DNA of 5,363 nucleotides from JBOGJI01 sp050747865 (GTDB lineage: Bacteria > Acidobacteriota > Thermoanaerobaculia > Multivoradales > JAHEKO01). The translations under genes and the position numbers were made by a program. Below, in pieces: positions 1 through 5,363 of the stretch. Every line of letters starts with the position of its first letter. The first letter of the stretch is position 1. The notes under the pieces were generated by a model. That model did not search any database. It saw only the letters and a list, made by a program, of their open reading frames with translations, and was not told the origin of the DNA. Where the stretch lies: NCBI GenBank assembly GCA_050747865.1, contig JBOGJI010000316.1, forward strand, positions 1 to 5,363, read 5' to 3'.

Positions 1-621
1 GCCGAGGAGGTCGCCCACAGTGTGTCGCACGGAGTGGGGATCGTGCTGGCGATCGCCGGGCTGGTGGCCCTGGTGGCGGTGGGGGCCGTGCACGGGGATG
101 CCTGGGACGTCACCTCCGCGGCCGTCTATGGCACCACCCTTGTCCTGCTCTATGTCGCCTCCACCCTGTACCACGCGGTCCCGCTGTGGCGGGCCAAGCG
201 CGTCCTGCGGACGCTGGATCACTCCGCGATCTACCTCTTGATCGCTGGCACCTATACGCCGTTCGTGCTCGGCCCCCTGCGCGGTCCCTGGGGATGGTCG
301 CTGTTCGGGATCGTCTGGGCGGCGGCGATCGGCGGCATCGTCTACAAGAGCCTTGCGACCGGGCGGGCGCCGATCCTCTCCACGCTGCTCTACGTGATCC
401 TGGGCTGGTGCGCGGTCGTCGCCTTCGGCCCGCTGCTGCGCAGCGTCGCTCCCGGGGGCATCACCCTGCTGCTCTCCGGCGGCCTGTGCTACACCGTGGG
501 GCTGGTGTTCTATGCCTGGAAGGGACTTCGCTTCCATCACTTCATCTGGCACCTGTTCGTCCTCGCGGGCAGCGTCCTGCACTGGCTGGCCGTGTTGCTC
601 TACGTGATGCCGGCTCCCTGA
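1..621 (+). CDS. PAQR / hemolysin III family seven-helix membrane protein (5' partial)
   Basis: Integral inner-membrane protein of the hemolysin III (YqfA/YplQ) branch of the PAQR superfamily, related to adiponectin receptors. The reading frame is open to the left edge and the first visible residues (AEEVAHSVSHG) already match the family's conserved N-terminal region, so the real start lies upstream; the GTG at 22 is internal. About 206 residues are visible. Seven hydrophobic segments can be drawn at roughly 12-30, 40-58, 75-93, 99-117, 125-146, 153-173 and 181-203. The family's putative metal site is intact: Ser54 and His58 in STLYH, Asp73 in LDHSAIYL, and His180 with His184 (HxxxH) before the last helix, plus His194. 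PAQR members are proposed zinc-dependent hydrolases, but the bacterial role is poorly defined and the hemolysin name is historical. It is the first visible gene of a probable three-gene operon. Family assignment is firm; function is not. Confidence 0.93.
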   Translation, partial: AEEVAHSVSHGVGIVLAIAGLVALVAVGAVHGDAWDVTSAAVYGTTLVLLYVASTLYHAVPLWRAKRVLRTLDHSAIYLLIAGTYTPFVLGPLRGPWGWSLFGIVWAAAIGGIVYKSLATGRAPILSTLLYVILGWCAVVAFGPLLRSVAPGGITLLLSGGLCYTVGLVFYAWKGLRFHHFIWHLFVLAGSVLHWLAVLLYVMPAP

Positions 622-623
622 GA

Positions 624-628
624 AGGAG
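624..628 (+). promoter_or_regulatory. Ribosome binding site of the alpha/beta hydrolase gene
   Basis: AGGAG lies directly after the PAQR stop codon and 6 bases before the ATG at 635. It would be only 3 bases from the alternative TTG at 632, so it favours the ATG as the start. No promoter-like sequence fits in the 13-base gap, which supports cotranscription with the upstream gene. Confidence 0.75.
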
Positions 629-634
629 CTCTTG

Positions 635-1456
635 ATGGGGGAGCTCCTGCGCCTGGTCGCCGTGCTCTCCCTGGCCCTGCTCGCGGCGTGCTCGATGCGT
701 AGCTTGCTCTACCCGGTTCCGCCGATCGCCGTCCCCCAGACGCCGCCCGCGCCGTTCGAGGAGGTCTACCTGGAGTCGGCGCAGGACGAACGGATCCACG
801 CCTGGCATGCCGCAGGCAAACGCGAGCTCGGCCCTGTCGTGGTCCTCCTGCACGGCAACGGCGAGAACCTGGCCACGATGGCGGCCGCCGGAACGCTGGA
901 GCAGGCGCGGGCGATCAGCGGCGCGGTGCTGGCGCCCGACTACCCCGGCTATGGGCGCAGCGGCGGCCGGCCGTCGGAGGAGTCGCTGGTCGCCGCGGCG
1001 GAGGCCTCGGCGGCGTGGCTGGCGTCCCGCCACCCGCGGCGGCCCCTGGTGCTCGCCGGCTGGTCGCTGGGGGCGGCGGTCGCCGTGCTGGTCGCGGCCG
1101 ACCGCGACGACGTCGCCGGGCTGGTGCTGCTGAGCGCCTGGACGCGTCTCGACGAGGTGGCGCGCGAGCACTTCGCCGGCTGGATGGTGCGCTGGTTCCT
1201 GCGCGAGAGTTACGACTCGCTGGGGCGGGCGCCGGGGATCGACGTCCCGGTGCTGGCGATCCATGGCGAGAGCGACGGCATCGTCCCCGTCGGCCTGGGC
1301 CGCCGGTTGGCGGAGGGATTTCCGGGCGGCGCGCGATGGGTCGCCCTACCCGGCGTCGGCCACAATGATCTGCTGGCGCAGCCCGAGGTGTGGCGGGAGA
1401 TCGAGCAGTTCCTCACAGGCTTGCCCGCAACGGCTAGACTCGGCGGCTCGCCATGA
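635..1456 (+). CDS. Lipoprotein-type alpha/beta hydrolase (BEM46/ABHD13-like)
   Basis: Predicted serine hydrolase of the alpha/beta fold, 273 residues, similar to the BEM46/ABHD13/YfhR group; the natural substrate is unknown. The start is placed at ATG 635 on ribosome binding site spacing. The N-terminus is a short lipoprotein signal: a hydrophobic stretch to residue 18 ending in lipobox LAAC with Cys19. Ser at +2 would fit outer-membrane sorting under the enterobacterial Lol rule. Core motifs appear in the expected order: oxyanion-hole segment HGNGE (73-77), DYPGYGRSGG (about 102-111), nucleophile elbow GWSLG with Ser144, acid Asp214 in HGESDGIVP, and His243 in GVGHND. All three catalytic residues are present, so it should be active. 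It follows the PAQR gene by 13 bases and overlaps lepA by 4 bases. Fold and catalysis are well supported; lipidation is likely; esterase, thioesterase or peptidase activity cannot be told apart. Confidence 0.9.
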   Translation: MGELLRLVAVLSLALLAACSMRSLLYPVPPIAVPQTPPAPFEEVYLESAQDERIHAWHAAGKRELGPVVVLLHGNGENLATMAAAGTLEQARAISGAVLAPDYPGYGRSGGRPSEESLVAAAEASAAWLASRHPRRPLVLAGWSLGAAVAVLVAADRDDVAGLVLLSAWTRLDEVAREHFAGWMVRWFLRESYDSLGRAPGIDVPVLAIHGESDGIVPVGLGRRLAEGFPGGARWVALPGVGHNDLLAQPEVWREIEQFLTGLPATARLGGSP

Positions 1457-3255
1457 GCGAACCGTCGCGCATCCGCAACTTCTCTATCGTGGCCCATATC
1501 GACCACGGCAAGTCGACGCTCGCCGACCGCATCCTCGAGCGCACCGGGGCGCTGACCGCTCGCGAGATGCAGGCGCAGGTGCTCGACGACATGGATCTGG
1601 AGCGCGAGCGGGGGATCACCATCAAGGCGCACGCGGTGCGCCTCGACTACCGGGCCCGCGACGGGCAGCTTTACGTCTTCAACCTGATCGACACGCCGGG
1701 GCACGTGGACTTCAGCTACGAGGTGTCCCGTTCGCTGGCCGCCTGCGAGGGGGCGCTGCTGGTCGTCGACGCGGCCCAGGGCGTCGAGGCGCAGACGCTG
1801 GCCAACGCCTACCTGGCGGTCGACTCCGGGCTCGAGCTCATTCCGGTGATCAACAAGATCGACCTGCCGGCGGCCGACGCCGAGCGAATCGCCGAGCAGA
1901 TCGAGCAGGTGATCGGCCTCGACGCCACCCACGCGATCCCGGTGTCGGCCAAACACGGCACCGGAGTCGAGGAGGTCCTGGAGCGCATCGTCAGCGACAT
2001 CCCGCCGCCGGCGGGCGACCCGGAAGCGCCCCTCAAGGCCCTGCTCACCGACTCCTGGTACGACCCGTACCGCGGCGTCGCCTGCCTGGTGCGGATCTTC
2101 GACGGGACCCTCTCCAAGGGCGACCGCATCCGCTTCATGGCCTCGGGACGGGTCTACGAGATCGACGAGATCGGCACCTTCCGGCCCAAGCCGCGCCCCG
2201 CGGAGAGCCTGTCGGTGGGGGAGGTGGGCTACCTCTTCGCCGGCATCAAGGATCTGATCCAGGCCCAGATCGGCGACACCTTGACCCACCCCGACCGGCC
2301 GACCGCCACACCGCTGCCCGGGTTCCAGGAGGTCAAGCCGATGGTCTTCGCCGGGCTCTTCCCGGTGTCTTCGGACGACTACGAGGACCTGCGCGACGCG
2401 GTGGACAAGCTGCGATTGAACGACGCCAGCTTCAGCTTCGAGCCCGAGAGCTCGACGGCGCTGGGATTCGGCTTCCGCTGCGGCTTCTTGGGACTGCTGC
2501 ACCTGGAGATCATCCAGGCGCGCCTGGAGCGCGAGTTCGATCTCAACCTCATCACCACGGCGCCGGGCGTGCGCTACCGCGCCCACACCACCGACGGCGA
2601 ATCGCAGGAGATCTCCTCGCCCGCGGCGCTGCCGCCCGCGGGGCGGCTGGCGTCGCTCGAAGAGCCCTACATCGAGGCGACGATCGTCACCCGCTCGGAC
2701 TACGTCGGCGGCATCCTGGCGCTGTGCGAGGAGCGTCGCGGGGAGCAGAAGAGCCTGCAGTACCTGTCCTCCGATCGGGTCCTGATCGAGTACATCCTGC
2801 CGCTCGCCGAGACGATCCACGACTTCTACGACCGCCTGAAGACCGTGTCGCGGGGCTACGCCTCGTTCGACTACCAGCTCGCCGGCTACCGGCAGAGCGA
2901 CCTGGTCAAGCTCGACATCCTGGTCAACGGCGACCCGGTGGACGCGCTGTCGCTGATCGTCCACCGCGACAGGGCCCATGAGAAGGGGAGGGCGCTGGTG
3001 GCGAAGATGAAGGAGCTCATCCCCCAGCAGCTCTTCGAGGTGGTGCTGCAGGCGGCGATCGGCTCGCGCATCATCGCCCGCGAGACGGTGCGCCCGTTGA
3101 AGAAGAACGTGCTCGCCAAGTGCTATGGCGGCGACATCACCCGCAAGCGCAAGCTCCTCGAAAAACAGGCCGAGGGCAAGAAGAAGATGAAGCGCGTCGG
3201 CAACGTCGAGATCCCCCAGGAAGCCTTCATGGCGGTGCTCCGCCTGCGCGAGTGA
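1453..3255 (+). CDS. lepA: Elongation factor 4 (LepA), ribosome-associated GTPase
   Basis: Translational GTPase EF4, which binds the 70S ribosome and is reported to back-translocate stalled complexes or to aid 30S subunit biogenesis. At 600 residues it has the usual full family length. The G domain shows G1 AHIDHGKST (14-22), the switch region with RGITIKA (53-59), G3 DTPGH (80-84), G4 NKID (134-137) and G5 SAK (165-167). EF-G-like domains II, III and V follow, including the conserved GFGFRCGFLGLLHLEI stretch. EF-G domain IV is absent, as expected. The LepA-specific C-terminal domain is intact: CYGGDITRKRKLLEKQ begins at residue 557 and the protein ends in a lysine-rich segment followed by EIPQEAFMAVLRL. 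The ATG shares an ATGA with the hydrolase stop codon. No good Shine-Dalgarno sequence precedes it, suggesting translational coupling. The usual partner lepB (signal peptidase I) does not follow. No frameshift or missing residue was seen. Confidence 0.98.
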   Translation: MSEPSRIRNFSIVAHIDHGKSTLADRILERTGALTAREMQAQVLDDMDLERERGITIKAHAVRLDYRARDGQLYVFNLIDTPGHVDFSYEVSRSLAACEGALLVVDAAQGVEAQTLANAYLAVDSGLELIPVINKIDLPAADAERIAEQIEQVIGLDATHAIPVSAKHGTGVEEVLERIVSDIPPPAGDPEAPLKALLTDSWYDPYRGVACLVRIFDGTLSKGDRIRFMASGRVYEIDEIGTFRPKPRPAESLSVGEVGYLFAGIKDLIQAQIGDTLTHPDRPTATPLPGFQEVKPMVFAGLFPVSSDDYEDLRDAVDKLRLNDASFSFEPESSTALGFGFRCGFLGLLHLEIIQARLEREFDLNLITTAPGVRYRAHTTDGESQEISSPAALPPAGRLASLEEPYIEATIVTRSDYVGGILALCEERRGEQKSLQYLSSDRVLIEYILPLAETIHDFYDRLKTVSRGYASFDYQLAGYRQSDLVKLDILVNGDPVDALSLIVHRDRAHEKGRALVAKMKELIPQQLFEVVLQAAIGSRIIARETVRPLKKNVLAKCYGGDITRKRKLLEKQAEGKKKMKRVGNVEIPQEAFMAVLRLRE

Positions 3256-3273
3256 CGCCGGAAGTCGGGTAGC

Positions 3274-3299
3274 CGCGGTCGCCTCTGGCCGCGAGAGGC
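3274..3299 (+). other. Overlapping alternative hairpins after lepA (possible termination or mRNA 3' end structure)
   Basis: Hairpin A pairs 3274-3280 (CGCGGTC) with 3287-3293 (GGCCGCG), seven pairs including one G-U, with loop GCCTCT. Hairpin B pairs that same loop, 3281-3286, with AGAGGC at 3294-3299, using the 3' arm of hairpin A as its loop. They cannot both form fully. They begin 18 bases after the lepA stop codon. No T-run follows (next bases cttgcgtcc), so a classical intrinsic terminator is not supported. Rho-dependent termination or a transcript 3' end structure remains possible. Confidence 0.35.
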
Positions 3300-3435
3300 T
3301 TGCGTCCACGGCGTACCACTGCCGTCACGAGCGGCCAGCGAAGCGGCGCCGCGGTCTGCGCACCGCGATGAACGCGCAACCGCCCTCGGTGTCTCTGCCG
3401 CCTGTCTCTCTGTGTCCGACCGTCCGCCTGCTCGT

Positions 3436-3441
3436 TAGAAT
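3436..3441 (+). promoter_or_regulatory. Possible -10 box for acs
   Basis: TAGAAT matches the sigma-70 consensus TATAAT at five of six positions and stands out in a GC-rich gap 40 bases before the acs start. It would give a leader of roughly 30-35 bases. No good -35 element is visible 16-18 bases upstream, so an activator-dependent promoter or a different sigma factor is equally possible. Confidence 0.3.
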
Positions 3442-3463
3442 GCGCGGACGACAACCGCACGCA

Positions 3464-3472
3464 GAGGGGGAG
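3464..3472 (+). promoter_or_regulatory. Ribosome binding site of acs
   Basis: The purine run GAGGGGGAG contains GGAG ending 8 bases before the ATG at 3481. This is a good Shine-Dalgarno match and spacing, and it fixes the acs start, unlike lepA, which lacks such a site. Confidence 0.7.
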
Positions 3473-3480
3473 AGAGCGCG

Positions 3481-5363
3481 ATGACCACACCGCGAGAAAA
3501 AGAAATTGGCCTGCCTGTAACCGAGGTCTATGCCCCGCCCGCTCGCGTCCGGGAGGGGGCGCTCATCAAGAGCTTCGGCGAATGGCAGCGCATGTACGAG
3601 CGCAGCATCAACGACCCCGACGGCTTCTGGGGCGAGCTCGCGCGCGAACACATCGACTGGATCGCCCCCTTCGGGAAGGTGAAGCAGGACAACTTCACAA
3701 CGGGCGAGATTCGCTGGTTCGAAGGCGGCAAGCTCAACGTCGCCGCGAACTGCCTCGACCGCCACCTGGCCACGCTCGGCGACAAGCCCGCGCTCGTGTG
3801 GGAGGGCGATGAGCCCGGGGAGAACAGAAGCGTCACCTACCGCCAGCTCTACGAGGAATCGTGCCAGCTCGCCAACGAGCTGAGGGCGCGCGGCATCAGG
3901 AAGGGCGACCGCGTCGCCATCTACATGGGGATGGTCCCCGAGCTTGGCGCGGCGATGCTGGCCTGCGCTCGCATCGGCGCCATCCACTCGGTCATCTTCG
4001 GGGGCTTCAGCCCGCGCTCCATCCGCGATCGCGTCGAGGACTCGACCTGCCGCGCGATCATCACCCAGGACGAGGGCCGCCGCGGCGGCCGCGTCGTCCC
4101 CCTCAAGCTGAACGTCGACGAGGCCCTCGAAGCGCCCGGCCACACGGTGGAATTCACCATCGTCTACAAGCGCTCCCAGAACGAAGTGCCGATGACGGCA
4201 GGCCGTGACTTCTGGTGGCACGACACGGTCTCGAAGCAGCCCGCCGAGTGCCCGGCCGAGGAAATGGACTCCGAGGACCCGCTTTTCATCCTCTACACCT
4301 CTGGTTCCACCGGGAAGCCGAAGGGCGTGCTCCACACGCAGGCGGGCTACCTCCTGCACGCGGCCGTGAGCCACAAGTACGTGTTCGACCTGCACGACGA
4401 CGACATCTACTGCTGCGCGGCCGACGTGGGTTGGATTACGGGGCATAGCTACATCGTTTATGGGCCACTCGCCAACGGCGCCACGAGCGTGATGTTCGAG
4501 TCCATCCCCAGCTACCCGGACGCCGGGCGTTACTGGGATATGGTCGACCGCCTGGGCATCACCATCCTCTACACGGCGCCGACGGCCATCCGCGCCCTCA
4601 TGCGAGAGGGCGACGAGCCCGTGAAGCGCTATAGCCGCAAGAGCCTGCGCATCCTCGGCACCGTGGGCGAGCCCATCAACCCCGAGGCCTGGCGTTGGTA
4701 CTACCGCGTCGTGGGCGAAGAAAACTGCGCTGTCGTCGACACCTACTGGCAGACCGAGACTGGTGGGCACGTCATCACGGGCTTCCCGGGGGCTATCGAC
4801 ATGAAGCCCGGCTCCGGCTCCCTCCCCTTCTGGGGGGTCAAGGCCAGCGTGGTCGCCGAAGAGGGCACTGTCCTCGAAGGTAACGACGTCACCGGCCGCC
4901 TCTGCTTCGACACCTCGTGGCCCGGCATGATGCGCACGGTCTACGGTGACCACGAGCGCTTCGTCCAGACCTACTTCACCACCTACCCCGGCCGCTACTT
5001 CACCGGCGATGGTTGCCACCGCGACAAGGACGGCTACTACTGGATCACCGGCCGGGTGGACGACGTGCTGAACGTGGCGGGCCACCGCATCGGCACGGCC
5101 GAGGTCGAAGGCGCGCTCGTGGGGCACCCGGACTGCGCCGAGGCGGCCGTGGTGGGCTTCCCACACGAGGTAAAGGGCACGGGCATCTACGCCTACGTGC
5201 TCCTCAACGCCGGCGTGAAAGGCTCCCCAGAGTTGGAGAAGTCCCTGAAGGACGCCGTCCGCAAGGACATCAGCGCGATCGCCACGCCCGACAAGCTCCA
5301 GTTCGTCGAGGGCCTCCCCAAGACCCGCTCCGGCAAGATCATGCGCCGCATCCTCCGCAAGAT
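3481..5363 (+). CDS. acs: Acetyl-CoA synthetase, AMP-forming (3' partial)
   Basis: Cytosolic enzyme of the ANL adenylating superfamily that converts acetate, ATP and CoA to acetyl-CoA, AMP and PPi, allowing acetate scavenging. The frame is open from ATG 3481 to the right edge: 627 residues, against about 650 for the full family, so roughly 25 or more residues are cut off. Visible motifs: CoA-contacting Arg201 and Arg204; P-loop YTSGSTGKPKG (272-282); acetate-pocket Ile319, Thr320, Val395 and Trp423 (Val310, Thr311, Val386 and Trp414 in the Salmonella enzyme); YWQTETGG (422-429); hinge Asp527 in GRVDDVLNVAGHR; and Lys619 in PKTRSGKIMRR, the lysine needed for adenylation and silenced by acetylation. 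The pocket tryptophan favours acetate over longer acids. The gene has its own ribosome binding site and a 225-base upstream gap, so it is probably separately transcribed. Leucine codons are mainly CTC, unlike lepA. Confidence 0.97.
   Translation, partial: MTTPREKEIGLPVTEVYAPPARVREGALIKSFGEWQRMYERSINDPDGFWGELAREHIDWIAPFGKVKQDNFTTGEIRWFEGGKLNVAANCLDRHLATLGDKPALVWEGDEPGENRSVTYRQLYEESCQLANELRARGIRKGDRVAIYMGMVPELGAAMLACARIGAIHSVIFGGFSPRSIRDRVEDSTCRAIITQDEGRRGGRVVPLKLNVDEALEAPGHTVEFTIVYKRSQNEVPMTAGRDFWWHDTVSKQPAECPAEEMDSEDPLFILYTSGSTGKPKGVLHTQAGYLLHAAVSHKYVFDLHDDDIYCCAADVGWITGHSYIVYGPLANGATSVMFESIPSYPDAGRYWDMVDRLGITILYTAPTAIRALMREGDEPVKRYSRKSLRILGTVGEPINPEAWRWYYRVVGEENCAVVDTYWQTETGGHVITGFPGAIDMKPGSGSLPFWGVKASVVAEEGTVLEGNDVTGRLCFDTSWPGMMRTVYGDHERFVQTYFTTYPGRYFTGDGCHRDKDGYYWITGRVDDVLNVAGHRIGTAEVEGALVGHPDCAEAAVVGFPHEVKGTGIYAYVLLNAGVKGSPELEKSLKDAVRKDISAIATPDKLQFVEGLPKTRSGKIMRRILRK

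Larger units (their letters stand above)
3256..3480 (+). other. Intergenic region between lepA and acs
   Basis: No convincing gene lies in these 225 bases. From left to right they contain: overlapping hairpins at 3274-3299; a short inverted repeat ACGGC/GCCGT (3308-3312 with 3321-3325); a 6-base-pair inverted repeat CGCGGT/ACCGCG (3350-3355 with 3362-3367); two copies of TGTCTCT 13 bases apart (3390 and 3403); a possible -10 box; and the acs ribosome binding site. A 9-base direct repeat GCCGCGGTC occurs at 3272 and 3348. The composition suggests the end of one transcription unit and the control region of the next. Confidence 0.7.

Noticed and set aside
22..621. GTG at 22 as the true start of the PAQR gene
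   Set aside because: The seven codons before it are in frame and match the conserved family N-terminal region, so the gene starts upstream of the window.
632..634. TTG at 632 as the hydrolase start
   Set aside because: It is only 3 bases from the AGGAG, whereas the ATG at 635 has 6-base spacing and is the stronger start codon.
1263..2981. A 572-codon open frame on the + strand overlapping lepA in another frame
   Set aside because: Its translation is Arg/Gly/Ala/Pro-rich with no domain, and it lies inside conserved lepA coding sequence.
3281..3299. Intrinsic terminator after lepA
   Set aside because: A six-pair stem GCCTCT/AGAGGC exists, but no T-tract follows, so I list it only as a hairpin of unknown role.
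1210..3309. A 699-codon open frame on the - strand opposite lepA and the end of the hydrolase gene
   Set aside because: The + strand encodes a complete canonical LepA with every motif. The antisense product is low-complexity, rich in Arg, Asp, Leu and Val, with no recognisable domain; such frames arise from GC-rich codon bias.
3227..3490. Small 87-codon gene on the - strand in the lepA-acs gap
   Set aside because: It overlaps the ends of both flanking genes, begins inside lepA, has no recognisable domain and is Arg-rich, as expected for a chance frame.
3325..5166. A 613-codon open frame on the - strand opposite acs
   Set aside because: The + strand frame is an uninterrupted, clearly recognisable acetyl-CoA synthetase. 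The antisense translation resembles no protein family and looks like a codon-bias shadow.

Overview
The window is GC-rich bacterial DNA with strongly G/C-ending codons. It carries ordinary housekeeping genes, all on the + strand. The lipoprotein signal, the EF4 (LepA) sequence and the general composition suggest a high-GC Gram-negative lineage (a proteobacterium, or a group such as Acidobacteriota). That placement is inference; nothing here fixes the taxon.

Layout. Positions 1-621 hold the 3' part of a PAQR / hemolysin III-type seven-helix membrane protein whose start lies before the window. After 13 bases comes a lipoprotein-type alpha/beta hydrolase (635-1456) with a complete Ser-Asp-His triad. 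Its stop codon overlaps the start of lepA (1453-3255, elongation factor 4) in an ATGA junction. These three genes look like one transcription unit. A 225-base gap (3256-3480) follows, with two mutually exclusive hairpins just after lepA, two further weak inverted repeats, a short direct repeat, a possible promoter and a clear ribosome binding site. The last gene is acs (AMP-forming acetyl-CoA synthetase), running from 3481 off the right edge with about 25 or more C-terminal residues missing.

How the genes relate. The first three are tied by spacing rather than by an obvious pathway: two envelope proteins and a ribosome-associated GTPase. acs appears to be transcribed separately. It also differs in synonymous codon choice: leucine is mostly CTC in acs and mostly CTG in lepA. 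Its sequence has features that recall eukaryotic-type acetyl-CoA synthetases. I found no mobile element, CRISPR array, RNA gene or convincing new system. The points worth a second look are the lepA-acs gap, the lepA neighbourhood, and the origin of acs.
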